This document shows, in pieces, positions 8,814 through 16,244 of a DNA stretch of 64,000 nt. A model generated the notes under the pieces. That model was not told the DNA's origin. It searched no databases and saw only the letters and a list, made by a program, of their open reading frames with translations. The position numbers and the translations under genes were made by a program. The number at the start of each line of letters is the position of its first letter. Position 1 is the first letter of the stretch. Source of the stretch: SZUA-448 sp045627185 (GTDB lineage Bacteria > Bacillota > Clostridia > Lachnospirales > Lachnospiraceae); assembly GCA_045627185.1 (NCBI GenBank), contig JAZQNE010000114.1, positions 1 through 64,000 on the forward strand, written 5' to 3'.

Positions 8814-8841
8814 TTGACTATTTAGGGAAATTTATTATAAT
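8814..8841 (+). promoter_or_regulatory. Promoter of feoAB
   Basis: TTGACT (8814-8819), a 16-base spacer and TATAAT (8836-8841). The predicted start near 8848 falls at the edge of the palindrome at 8851-8866. Confidence 0.75.
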
Positions 8842-8850
8842 GAAGGTGTA

Positions 8851-8866
8851 GTTAGCCAAGGCTAAC
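8851..8866. promoter_or_regulatory. Palindromic operator at the feoAB transcription start
   Basis: GTTAGCCAAGGCTAAC is a perfect 7-bp inverted repeat with a 2-base centre, ten bases after the -10 box. Its half-site resembles the TTAGG/CTAA-type sites bound by DtxR/IdeR-family metal repressors. Position and gene identity suggest iron-dependent repression. The regulator is inferred and not encoded nearby. Confidence 0.55.
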
Positions 8867-8937
8867 CAGACGCCGAAAGGCTGAATATTTGGTTTGTATA
8901 TGACAAATATCCGCTGAACGCGAAGAAAGGTCGAAAA

Positions 8938-11274
8938 ATGACATTAAGAGAACTTCAGGTCGGACAGTCAGCAATTATTGATAAAGTTGGCGGGACAGGG
9001 GCTTTAAGGCAGCATTTCCTTGATATGGGCGTTATCCCCGGTGTAGAAGTTACTTTGGATAAGTTTGCTCCCATGGGCGACCCTATGGAATTATGCATCA
9101 GAGGCTATGAACTGACTTTACGCCTTGCGGATGCAGAAAAAATAGATATTACTCCTATTGAAAAAAAGCCCGAAGCAAAGGAAAAGAAAGTTTCGGTTGA
9201 AAGAACGGAGCATCCCGGACTTGGTGAGGAAGGCCGCTTCCATGCACCCGGAGACGGTGACCCGCTTCCGAATGATACTGTTCTTACATATGCGCTTGTC
9301 GGAAACCAGAACTGCGGCAAGACAACTCTTTTTAATCAGCTTACGGGTTCAAATCAGCATGTAGGCAATTTCCCGGGTGTAACGGTTGACCGTAAGGACG
9401 GTGAAATCCGCGGACGTCATCACACACTTGTAACAGATCTTCCGGGCATTTATTCAATGTCCCCTTATACTGCGGAGGAAATTGTATCAAGAAATTTTGT
9501 TCTTGATGAGAAACCTAAGGCAATAATAAACATCGTAGATGCGACAAATATTGAAAGAAATCTTTACCTTACGCTTCAGCTGCTTGAGATGAATATTCCC
9601 ATGGTTGTTGCCGTAAATATGATGGATGAGCTGGACGGAAACGGCGGTTACATTGATATCAATACAATGGAGCATATGCTTGGTGTTCCCGTTGTTCCCA
9701 TTTCTGCCGCGAAGAATCATGGTATTGATGAACTTATACGCCATGCAATCCATATTGCTCATTATCAGGAGCGTCCGCTTGACCAGGATTACTGTGATGA
9801 AAATGACCATAACGGCTCTGTTCACCGCTGTATGCACGGTATTATCGCCCTTATTGAGGACCATGCAAAGGCTGCCGGGATTCCTGTGAGATTTGCCGCA
9901 AACAAGCTTATTGAGGGTGATAATCTGATAGAAGAGCGCTTAAAGCTTGATGAAAATGAAAAGGAAATGATAGAGCATATTATTGTGCAGATGGAGAAGG
10001 AGAGAGGGCTTGACCGCAGTGCTGCCATCGCCGATATGCGTTTTGACTTTATAGAGAGGGTTTGTGAAAAGACGGTTGTCAAACCCCGCGAAACAAAGGA
10101 ACACATGCGAAGCCGAAGGATTGATAAGGTTCTCACCGGCCGTTTCACCGCAATTCCCGCATTTCTGCTGATTATGGTTGCTGTTTTCTGGCTTACCTTT
10201 GATGTTATAGGGGCTGCCCTGCAGAAGCTTCTTGAGAAAGGGATTGATTCGCTTACGGCTCTTGTTGATTCGGGACTTACGGCTGCCCATGTTGATTCAT
10301 CGCTTCACAGCCTGATAATTGACGGTATTTTTGCCGGCGTCGGAAGTGTCTTAAGCTTCCTGCCCGTAATAGTAACATTGTTCCTGTTCCTTTCGCTTCT
10401 TGAGGACAGCGGATACATTGCCCGTGTAGCATTTGTAATGGATAAACTGCTTCGAAAAATCGGTCTGTCAGGTCGAAGCATCGTGCCTCTGCTGATTGGT
10501 TTCGGATGTACGGTTCCGGCTGTAATGTCAACACGTACGCTTCCAAGTGTCCGGGACAGAAAAATGACGATTCTCCTTACCCCGTTTATGAGCTGTTCAG
10601 CCAAAATGCCCATTTATGCTTTCTTTGTAAGCGCCTTTTTCAACGATTACCGCGGGCTTGTGATGGCCGGACTTTATGTTCTTGGAATTGCGGTTGGTAT
10701 TGTTATTTCATTCTTTTATAAGAAAATCCTGTTTAAGGGAGAAGCTGTTCCTTTCGTTATGGAGCTTCCGAATTACAGACTTCCCAGCGTAAAGAATGTT
10801 GCAATGCTTCTCTGGGAGAAAGCAAAGGATTTTCTTCAGCGTGCATTTTCGGTTATTCTGATTGCATCCATCGCAATCTGGTTCTTAAAGAGCTTCAGTT
10901 TCAGTCTCAACCTTGTTGCAGATTCGTCGGAAAGCATGCTGGCTGTAATTGCCGGTGCCATTGCTCCCGTTTTCTCACCGCTCGGTCTTGGCGACTGGAG
11001 AATTGTAACATCGTTCATAAGCGGATTTATGGCAAAGGAGAGCGTTGTTTCAACACTTGAAGTCCTTTATAACGGCAATGTTGCCGGCGCAATGACTGCA
11101 GTTTCCGCAATGTCACTTCTTGTTTTCAGTTTGCTTTATACACCTTGTGTTGCATCTATTGCAGCCGTAAAACGCGAACTCGGACGCAAGTGGGCAATCT
11201 GCCTGGTTCTCTGGCAATGTGCCATTGCATGGGGGGCAGCCCTTATTGTAAGACTTATAGGCATGCTGTTCTGA
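8938..11274 (+). CDS. feoAB: Ferrous iron transporter, FeoA-FeoB fusion
   Basis: 778 residues. Residues about 1-72 form a FeoA SH3-like domain (GTGALRQHFLDMGVIPGVEV). A charged linker follows to about 113, then the FeoB G domain with G1 GNQNCGKT at 122-129, a switch region HVGNFPGVTVDRKDG, G3 DLPGIYS and G4 NMMD. After a helical GDI-like region the membrane part begins near residue 400 with two Gate motifs, including a Cys in GFGCTVPAVMSTRT and in LYTPCVASI. FeoB imports Fe2+ across the cytoplasmic membrane; FeoA stimulates it and is usually a separate gene. The start has AAAGGT upstream. The leader carries a promoter and a candidate metal-repressor operator. Confidence 0.93.
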   Translation: MTLRELQVGQSAIIDKVGGTGALRQHFLDMGVIPGVEVTLDKFAPMGDPMELCIRGYELTLRLADAEKIDITPIEKKPEAKEKKVSVERTEHPGLGEEGRFHAPGDGDPLPNDTVLTYALVGNQNCGKTTLFNQLTGSNQHVGNFPGVTVDRKDGEIRGRHHTLVTDLPGIYSMSPYTAEEIVSRNFVLDEKPKAIINIVDATNIERNLYLTLQLLEMNIPMVVAVNMMDELDGNGGYIDINTMEHMLGVPVVPISAAKNHGIDELIRHAIHIAHYQERPLDQDYCDENDHNGSVHRCMHGIIALIEDHAKAAGIPVRFAANKLIEGDNLIEERLKLDENEKEMIEHIIVQMEKERGLDRSAAIADMRFDFIERVCEKTVVKPRETKEHMRSRRIDKVLTGRFTAIPAFLLIMVAVFWLTFDVIGAALQKLLEKGIDSLTALVDSGLTAAHVDSSLHSLIIDGIFAGVGSVLSFLPVIVTLFLFLSLLEDSGYIARVAFVMDKLLRKIGLSGRSIVPLLIGFGCTVPAVMSTRTLPSVRDRKMTILLTPFMSCSAKMPIYAFFVSAFFNDYRGLVMAGLYVLGIAVGIVISFFYKKILFKGEAVPFVMELPNYRLPSVKNVAMLLWEKAKDFLQRAFSVILIASIAIWFLKSFSFSLNLVADSSESMLAVIAGAIAPVFSPLGLGDWRIVTSFISGFMAKESVVSTLEVLYNGNVAGAMTAVSAMSLLVFSLLYTPCVASIAAVKRELGRKWAICLVLWQCAIAWGAALIVRLIGMLF

Positions 11275-11300
11275 TAACCGGAGCTGTGTTTAACGAAAAT

Positions 11301-11345
11301 TCGGACGAAACCGGGACCTCTTAATAAAACCCCGGTTCCGTCCGA
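11301..11345 (+). terminator. Hairpin terminator after feoAB
   Basis: TCGGACGAAACCGGG pairs with the segment ending at 11345 (one mismatch) around a short A-rich loop. Only a weak T-rich stretch follows, so efficiency is uncertain. Confidence 0.55.
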
Positions 11346-11419
11346 TATTTATTTCGGACATAAAAAAGTGTCGTAAAGCGGATTTGCCTTTTGTATGCAA
11401 ATAATGATAATCCGGCTTT

Positions 11420-11448
11420 TTGACACTCTGCAAAAAACATGCTATAAT
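11420..11448 (+). promoter_or_regulatory. Consensus sigma-A promoter for the yjfB-like gene
   Basis: TTGACA (11420-11425), a 17-base spacer and TATAAT (11443-11448) match the consensus exactly. The expected start near 11455 lies at the ribosome binding site, so the leader would be very short. Confidence 0.85.
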
Positions 11449-11467
11449 ACTATCAGGAGGGCAGATT

Positions 11468-11680
11468 ATGGATATTTCAAGCATGACACCTGATGCAATT
11501 CCTGCACTTTCAACAGTCTTGTCAACTGCTGAACTGAAAAATGAAGTAAGTTTTGCACTTATGTCTCAGGCACTTGATACGGTTGAAGAGGCCGGTGATG
11601 CCATGATTGATATGATGCGTCATTCTATGGAACTCTCCGTCAACCCCGGTGTTGGAGCAAACATTGACATTTGTGTCTAA
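11468..11680 (+). CDS. YjfB-family small putative motility protein
   Basis: 70 residues starting MDISSMTPDAIPALST, preceded by AGGAGGG. Length and the pattern of a central amphipathic helix (VSFALMSQALDTVEEAGDAMIDMM) ending NPGVGANIDICV match the YjfB family, named putative motility protein in Firmicutes; the molecular role is not established. The promoter is a perfect sigma-A consensus rather than a sigma-28 flagellar one, so a strictly motility-linked role is not supported by its control region. A terminator at 11696-11722 separates it from the next gene. Confidence 0.7.
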   Translation: MDISSMTPDAIPALSTVLSTAELKNEVSFALMSQALDTVEEAGDAMIDMMRHSMELSVNPGVGANIDICV

Positions 11681-11695
11681 AAAAACAGTTTGCTG

Positions 11696-11722
11696 AAAAA
11701 TGTGCCTTGGGCACATTTTTTA
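11696..11722 (+). terminator. Intrinsic terminator
   Basis: AAAAATGTGCC, loop TTGG, then GGCACATTTTTT. The arms pair and end in a T run, directly after the yjfB-like gene. Confidence 0.75.
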
Positions 11723-11754
11723 TGGGGAAAAATAATAGTGTGAGGAAGAACAAT

Positions 11755-11982
11755 ATGAATCCCAAAGAAATGATGCGCCTTTATGGTGCAATAAACAGTT
11801 TCAAGTCAGAGCATCCGAAATTTGCAGCTTTCTTAAAAAATGTAATCGGCGGAGGTATTCCTGAGGGCACAATTATTGAAATTAAAGTGCAGAAACCCGG
11901 TGAGCAGCCGATTGCAAGCAATATGATGGTTAAATCGTCGGATATTGAACTTTTTGAGACATTAAAGGAATTAAAAAAATGA
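11755..11982 (+). CDS. 75-residue conserved hypothetical protein
   Basis: Starts at ATG 11755 with GAGGAAG upstream; an in-frame TTG-type extension to 11671 would run through the upstream terminator and is rejected. The protein has a helical N-terminal half (MNPKEMMRLYGAINSFKSEHPKFAAFL), a GGGIPEGTIIEIKV turn-strand and a C-terminal helix. No membrane segment and no recognised domain. It follows the yjfB-like gene across a terminator, and its own stop codon is embedded in the next terminator stem. Confidence 0.6.
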   Translation: MNPKEMMRLYGAINSFKSEHPKFAAFLKNVIGGGIPEGTIIEIKVQKPGEQPIASNMMVKSSDIELFETLKELKK

Positions 11983-12007
11983 CCGTTTTACACGGTCATT
12001 TTTTTGC
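11976..12007 (+). terminator. Intrinsic terminator overlapping a stop codon
   Basis: AATGACCG (11978-11985) pairs with CGGTCATT (11993-12000), followed by a T run. The TGA stop of the 75-residue gene lies in the left arm. Confidence 0.8.
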
Positions 12008-12077
12008 GAATAGCGAGAAGCCTCAGACGAGAATAAATGTTCATTGAGGGAGTCTGCCCTCGAAATGACTCGTTCGC
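12006..12077. repeat. Structured intergenic element, pseudoknot-capable, part of a dispersed repeat
   Basis: GCGAA (12006-12010) plus CGAG (12014-12017) pair with CTCG (12069-12072) plus TTCGC (12073-12077). Inside, GAGGG (12046-12050) pairs with CCCTC (12057-12061), and its loop holds GTCTG, complementary to CAGAC at 12024-12028, so a pseudoknot is possible. The first about 30 bases recur in diverged form at 63311-63340. It lies between two terminators and no promoter is evident within it. Confidence 0.5.
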
Positions 12078-12080
12078 AGG

Positions 12081-12117
12081 TAATCGGGCAGGAGTCGGTT
12101 TTCCCGATTATTTTTTT
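12081..12117 (+). terminator. Plus-strand intrinsic terminator running into the end of a minus-strand gene
   Basis: TAATCGGG (12081-12088) pairs with CCCGATTA (12103-12110), followed by seven T. The T run overlaps the last codons of the minus-strand gene at 12108. Confidence 0.65.
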
Positions 12118-13127
12118 AGATTCAGTATCTGCAGCTTGCCCGACCCGTCCGTAGAGTAGGCATAAGTTGTTTCATTATCAAGTGTTGAGAAGAACAGATA
12201 TTTTGAAGTGATGTTAAGATAATGATAATCACCTTCAAGGATTAACCTGTTCTCATTTGTTTCAAGATTAAGAACACCAATGTAATTGCTTTTTGTACGG
12301 TCAACCTGGTAGAAGAGAAAACGGCCGTCTTCCGAGATGTTGTAAGTACAGCAGGGCTTGTCAATCAGGACTTTTACTTCACCGGTATAATCTGTACGGC
12401 AGATTTGATAAGTATCAACATTGATGAAATAAATACCGGTTTTTACGGCAATGGGGAAATAAGTCATTCCCTCAACAACGGTGGTCATTTCAAGGTCAGG
12501 CAGTGTGTAACGGCAGAGATTTCTGTTGGCTTCAACATTTGAAGCAAAAAGGTATCCGTCATAAATACTGCTGGGGAAAAGAGGGTCTGTGGTAAGTTCG
12601 ATATCATTTGAACCATCAATTCCGACACGATGGAATGAAAGCCCTTTGCTTTCTACGCGCTGCTGGTAATAAATATTGTTTCCGTAAAGGAGTATTGCGG
12701 CAGCCGGTTTATTGACAAGGCATTTAAGATTGGCATTACCGGTCCTGTTGATTCTGAAAACACCGGTATCATAAGCGGGAAGAAAACTTCCGCCTGATTC
12801 AAGAAGGTTGTTTACACGGGTATAATACAGATAATGTTCGTCGGCGTTAATGTAGCGGACCTTGTCCGTATATATTTTTTTGATGTTGTTGCAATCGGAT
12901 GTCATGCGGTATAGTGTGCCGTCATCAGCAGGATTTGAAAAATAAATGTAACCGTCATATTCGCAGAAAAGTCCGCGGTTGTAGATGTTTCCAACCTTGC
13001 TGCCTGTTGCGTCATCAGGATTTTTCTTTGTGGTACCGCTCAGAATGGCAAATATCAAAAAGACCGCAAAGGCTGCGAATGTAAGAATTAATATTATTAT
13101 TCCTAATTTTTTGCTGTTATTTTTCAT
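12108..13127 (-). CDS. Membrane-anchored beta-propeller protein (DUF5050-like)
   Basis: 339 residues. A lysine-rich start and one hydrophobic helix (about residues 9-29) act as anchor or uncleaved signal; the rest is predicted outside the cell. The body repeats short blade-like units: YDGYIYFSNPADDGTLYRMTSDC, YLYYTRVN, IYYQQRVESKGLSFHRVGIDGSND, GIYFINVDTYQICRTDYTGE and FLFYQVDRTK. This matches the DUF5050/TolB-like propeller layout common in Clostridia. Function is unknown; such proteins are presumed to bind ligands at the surface. It has an AGAGGAA ribosome site and its own promoter at 13154-13182. Confidence 0.7.
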   Translation of the reverse strand: MKNNSKKLGIIILILTFAAFAVFLIFAILSGTTKKNPDDATGSKVGNIYNRGLFCEYDGYIYFSNPADDGTLYRMTSDCNNIKKIYTDKVRYINADEHYLYYTRVNNLLESGGSFLPAYDTGVFRINRTGNANLKCLVNKPAAAILLYGNNIYYQQRVESKGLSFHRVGIDGSNDIELTTDPLFPSSIYDGYLFASNVEANRNLCRYTLPDLEMTTVVEGMTYFPIAVKTGIYFINVDTYQICRTDYTGEVKVLIDKPCCTYNISEDGRFLFYQVDRTKSNYIGVLNLETNENRLILEGDYHYLNITSKYLFFSTLDNETTYAYSTDGSGKLQILNLKK

Positions 13128-13153
13128 TGCAAATTCCTCTTTCTTCTGTTTTA

Positions 13154-13182
13154 ATTATAGTGAATATGAGTTATCCTTGCAA
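13154..13182 (-). promoter_or_regulatory. Promoter of the beta-propeller gene
   Basis: Minus strand: TTGCAA (13182-13177), 17-base spacer, TATAAT (13159-13154), about 25 bases before the start codon. Confidence 0.75.
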
Positions 13183-13337
13183 GGTGAAAAATAGCATGGA
13201 AGGATTCTTTTGAAAAAAACATCAGAAAATCTTTTTACATGATTTCGTCACAAAAAAAACAAAAACTGATGTTATTCTTTAACTGTAAGTTGAAAAAAAG
13301 ACCGTCCTGCATGAAAGACGGTTTCAGAGGAATAGAA

Positions 13338-14522
13338 ATGGAAAAGAAAAAGAACGGATTTGTTAAGAAAATAATAATTTTTGCGGTTATCGGTGTTTTT
13401 ATCGGTGGTTTTACGGCTGCCGCAATGGGAAGCTTAAGACTCGCAAAAAGCTACATTAATGGGGAATTTACGGCCAGTCCCACGCCTTCTCCCGCAGGAG
13501 CGGGTGTAATACCGACCATGCCGGCTGTAATGACTCCGGTCAGCATAGGTGATGTATCAAGTATTGTAGCATATGCAATGCCTTCGGTTGTTGCTGTTAA
13601 TGCTGATGTTGAAGTCGAGTCTTCTGACATTTTCGGCAGGAAAAGAGTTGAGAAAGGAATTTCGTCAGGCTCAGGTATTATTGTCGGACAGTCCGAAAAT
13701 GAACTTCTTCTTGTTACCAATGAACATGTAGTAAGAAATGCTACAAAAATCAAGGTTACATTTTATGACGGTGTGGAATATGAAGTTGAACTAAAGGGTA
13801 GTGACAGAAACGCAGATATTGCCGTGCTTTCAATTCTGGCCGGAAAACTCACCGGGTCGACCTTCTCAAATATCCGTATAGCTACACTTGGAAAGTCTGA
13901 AGAAATAAAAACCGGTGACTTTGCAATTGCAATCGGCAATTCACTTGGTTACGGACAGTCAACAACGGTCGGCTTCATCAGTGCCATAAACCGTGAAGTT
14001 TCCGTTGATGATATAACACGTGAACTGATCCAGACAGACGCTGCGATTAATCCGGGAAACTCAGGCGGAGCTCTTCTAAACGCAAACGGTGAAGTGATTG
14101 GAATTAATTCCGCAAAATATTCAAGTACCGATGTTGAAGGTATGGGATATGCCATTCCTATTTCCGATGCCATTCCTATTATTAATGAACTTATGAACCG
14201 TGTCGAACTTTCGGAAAAGGAAGCAGGATATCTTGGAATTACCGGTCAGACGGTTACAACGTCATATGCTGAGCAGTTTGATATGCCGGTTGGTGTTTAT
14301 GTAAGCAAGGTTGCTGCAGATTCACCTGCTGAAAAGGCCGGAATCAAACCCGGTGAAGTAATAACTGCTGTAAATGACAGAAAAATCAGCACTGTTGAAG
14401 ACCTTAACGCAATTTTGAGTCATACAAGAGCCGGTACAACAGTTACTTTATCCATAACAAAATTTGAAGGCGGAAAAGATGAAGAAAGAAAAGTAGATGT
14501 TACTTTAGCCTCAAAAAAATAA
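13338..14522 (+). CDS. htrA: HtrA/DegP-type trypsin-like serine protease with PDZ domain
   Basis: 394 residues from the ATG at 13338 (AGAGGAA upstream; an ORF extension to 13239 passes through a leader hairpin and has no better ribosome site). A short cytoplasmic N terminus and one membrane helix (about 11-30) are followed by a Pro/Thr/Ser linker. The protease domain spans about 70-285 with the catalytic triad His130 (TNEHV), Asp160 (NADIAV) and Ser242 (GNSGG). One PDZ domain lies near 290-390 (VSKVAADSPAEKAGIKPGEVI). Such membrane-anchored proteases degrade or remodel misfolded exported proteins. A hairpin ACCGTC/GACGGT lies just before the start and may affect expression. Confidence 0.92.
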   Translation: MEKKKNGFVKKIIIFAVIGVFIGGFTAAAMGSLRLAKSYINGEFTASPTPSPAGAGVIPTMPAVMTPVSIGDVSSIVAYAMPSVVAVNADVEVESSDIFGRKRVEKGISSGSGIIVGQSENELLLVTNEHVVRNATKIKVTFYDGVEYEVELKGSDRNADIAVLSILAGKLTGSTFSNIRIATLGKSEEIKTGDFAIAIGNSLGYGQSTTVGFISAINREVSVDDITRELIQTDAAINPGNSGGALLNANGEVIGINSAKYSSTDVEGMGYAIPISDAIPIINELMNRVELSEKEAGYLGITGQTVTTSYAEQFDMPVGVYVSKVAADSPAEKAGIKPGEVITAVNDRKISTVEDLNAILSHTRAGTTVTLSITKFEGGKDEERKVDVTLASKK

Positions 14523-14542
14523 ATATCTTTTAAGAAATCCAG

Positions 14543-14580
14543 GCACACAGCGGTTTTCCGGACGCTGTGTGCTTTTTTTG
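14543..14580 (+). terminator. Intrinsic terminator after htrA
   Basis: GCACACAGCG (14543-14552) pairs perfectly with CGCTGTGTGC (14563-14572), followed by seven T. Confidence 0.88.
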
Positions 14581-14646
14581 ATCTTATTTTGGTACACGAA
14601 ATCACAACAAAAAGATACATTTTACACGTAAAGTATCATTTTGCTA

Positions 14647-14675
14647 TTGACAAATGTATCTTTTGGTGATATTAT
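14647..14675 (+). promoter_or_regulatory. Promoter of the LPxTG surface protein leader
   Basis: TTGACA (14647-14652), 17-base spacer, TATTAT (14670-14675). The predicted start near 14682 gives a leader of about 370 nt before the coding region. Confidence 0.8.
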
Positions 14676-14681
14676 ACGGCC

Positions 14682-15008
14682 ATAGGGTTTAGTTTTTAAT
14701 AAATCCAAGGGATAGATTCCCGTAAAGTGTTGGCGCACATTGAAAATTGAACAGAGTGTTTCAGAGAAGAAACGCGACATAATACGTGTGACATCCCTTG
14801 TCACTCGGTTAACCACGTTTATCCGACTAAGAAAAACGAGGCTGAAAACAGGAACCGGTGCCCTAGATTGCCCGGTAGGTTAACCCCGCTAGCCAATAAA
14901 AGCGAGGCTGAAAACAGGAGCCTGACCCTATATCGTCAGGTAGGTTAACCACGTTTCCCTCTAAAAGCGAGGCTGAAAAGAGGCGCTCACCCATAAATGA
15001 GCTTTTTA
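14682..15008 (+). ncRNA. Candidate cis-regulatory leader RNA with three tandem structured units
   Basis: After several simple hairpins (14685-14706, 14709-14721, 14758-14773, 14788-14804) come three units at 14807-14877, 14878-14942 and 14943-15007. Each has GGTTAACC, a short stem P1, the block GAGGCTGAAAACAGG (the third copy differs by one base) and a second stem P2 with CCC on the 5' side of its loop. P1 pairs CGTTT/AAACG, CGCT/AGCG and CGTTT/AAGCG; P2 pairs ACCGG/CCGGT, CCTGAC/GTCAGG and GCTCA/TGAGC. The changes keep pairing, which argues for conserved RNA structure. The last P2 is followed by TTTTT and could act as a terminator. I cannot match this to a riboswitch class I know. The ligand, if any, is unknown. 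Confidence 0.6.
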
Positions 15009-15051
15009 ATTACAAGACCTTAATTTAGCTTAACGCAAAGGAGAATTTATT

Positions 15052-16203
15052 ATGAAGAATAGGTTATTCCGTTTCAGTATATGTTTTGTTATGACGCTTA
15101 TTATGTTCGCAGGACATTCACTTACATGTGCTCAGGCTGCAGAAGTACATTTCTATGTTAGCACAAATCCTTCAAAAACCACTTCTGCCGATACTTCCAA
15201 GACCGGTAGTTACGTTGGTGTTTCACCGAGTTATTTTTATGAACTGACCAGTCTTGAATCAAAGATTAAAGGCCTTGATCATAAGTTTGTTATCAATGAA
15301 ACTTACGACAAAAACGGCAATCTTGACGCTGATGCAGTTGAAAAGTTTCTTGAAAATCTTAAGATCGCTACCAAGGCTGATGGAATTTATGTTAACTGGT
15401 ATGTATTAAAATATGATTCTTCTGATGCTTTCTGGCATGTTGACGGTTTTGAAGTTGCACCGCCTGCAGAGGAAGAAATCGTTGCAGAAGTTCCCGAAGA
15501 GGAACCCGTTGTTGAGGATCCCGTAGAGGAAGTGCCTGAAGAAGAGGAACCCGTAGAGGAAGAACCCATCGAGGAAGAGCCCGTTGAGGAAGAACCCATC
15601 GAGGAAGAACCCGTAGAGGAAGAGCCCGTAGAGGAAGAGCCCGTAGAGGAAGAACCCATCGAGGAAGAGCCCATCGAGGAAGAGCCCATCGAGGAAGAAC
15701 CCATCGAGGAAGAACCCGTAGAGGAAGAGCCCATCGAGGAAGAACCCGTTGAGGAAGAACCCGTTGAGGAAGAGCCCATCGAGGAAGAACCCGTTGAGGA
15801 AGAACCCGTTGAGGAAGAGCCCGTTGAGGAAGAGCCCATCGAGAAAGAGCCCGTTGAGGAAGAGCCTGTTGAGGAAGAACCCGTAGAGGAAGAGCCTGTT
15901 GATGAGGAGCCCGTTGTAGAAGAGATTATCGAAGAAAAAGAAATCCCCACAAGCGATCCTGTAATCGAAGACGAAGAGCCTGAAATCGAAGTTGTTGATG
16001 AAGACGACAGAGAACCCGCAGCAGACGACAAGGACGAGGAGCCTGTTGATGAAGAAATCATTACTGATGATATCATTCCCCAGGCAGATGTCCTTCCTTC
16101 AACCGGTGACAGCTCTGTAACACTTTATGTAGCATTATGCGCAGCACTTGCATTTCTCTGCATGGCTATCGTAAGCCGTAAGCGCGCTATGCACAACAAT
16201 TAA
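15052..16203 (+). CDS. LPxTG-type cell-wall-anchored protein with Glu-Pro repeats
   Basis: 383 residues, start preceded by AAAGGAG. A signal peptide covers about residues 1-30 (likely cut near CAQA-AEV). A globular domain of about 110 residues follows (about 31-140), unrecognised. Then comes a long stretch of about 24 five-residue units EEPV-E/EEPI-E, an acidic Asp/Glu region and a sorting signal: LPSTG at 348-352, a hydrophobic span and a basic tail SRKRAMHNN. A sortase would link it to peptidoglycan; none is encoded in the window. The acidic Pro repeats probably act as a rigid stalk lifting the small N-terminal domain off the wall. It is preceded by a long structured leader and followed by a terminator. 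Confidence 0.88.
   Translation: MKNRLFRFSICFVMTLIMFAGHSLTCAQAAEVHFYVSTNPSKTTSADTSKTGSYVGVSPSYFYELTSLESKIKGLDHKFVINETYDKNGNLDADAVEKFLENLKIATKADGIYVNWYVLKYDSSDAFWHVDGFEVAPPAEEEIVAEVPEEEPVVEDPVEEVPEEEEPVEEEPIEEEPVEEEPIEEEPVEEEPVEEEPVEEEPIEEEPIEEEPIEEEPIEEEPVEEEPIEEEPVEEEPVEEEPIEEEPVEEEPVEEEPVEEEPIEKEPVEEEPVEEEPVEEEPVDEEPVVEEIIEEKEIPTSDPVIEDEEPEIEVVDEDDREPAADDKDEEPVDEEIITDDIIPQADVLPSTGDSSVTLYVALCAALAFLCMAIVSRKRAMHNN
15541..15908 (+). repeat. 15-bp tandem repeat array coding EEPVE/EEPIE
   Basis: About 24 units of GAGGAAGARCCC plus a Val (GTA or GTT) or Ile (ATC) codon. Units differ mainly at the Val/Ile codon and at A/G third positions, so the array is homogenised but not identical. Copy number likely varies between strains by slippage or recombination. 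It also creates a long meaningless Ser/Thr/Gly-rich ORF on the minus strand. Confidence 0.92.
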
Positions 16204-16244
16204 TTAGCTTATCTCTATAACTTAAGTAGCCAACATAAGAAAAA

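Noticed and set aside
11671..11754. 28-residue extension of the 75-aa protein
   Set aside because: It runs through the intrinsic terminator of the upstream gene and has no better ribosome site.
14737..14757. Resemblance of the CATTGAAAATTGAACAGAG segment to rRNA operon spacer sequence
   Set aside because: Only a short chance-level match; no rRNA or tRNA gene is nearby.
14682..15008. c-di-GMP, glycine, SAM, T-box or other known riboswitch
   Set aside because: None of the conserved cores I know from these classes is present; the tandem blocks GGTTAACC and GAGGCTGAAAACAGG do not fit them. Left as unclassified.
15541..15908. CRISPR-like repeat array
   Set aside because: The units are 15 bp without spacers, are in frame and encode a Glu-Pro stalk; no cas genes exist in the window.
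15387..16076. 229-residue minus-strand ORF rich in Ser, Thr and Gly
   Set aside because: It is the antisense shadow of the EEPVE/EEPIE repeat array; no ribosome site or promoter, and low-complexity composition follows directly from the repeat.
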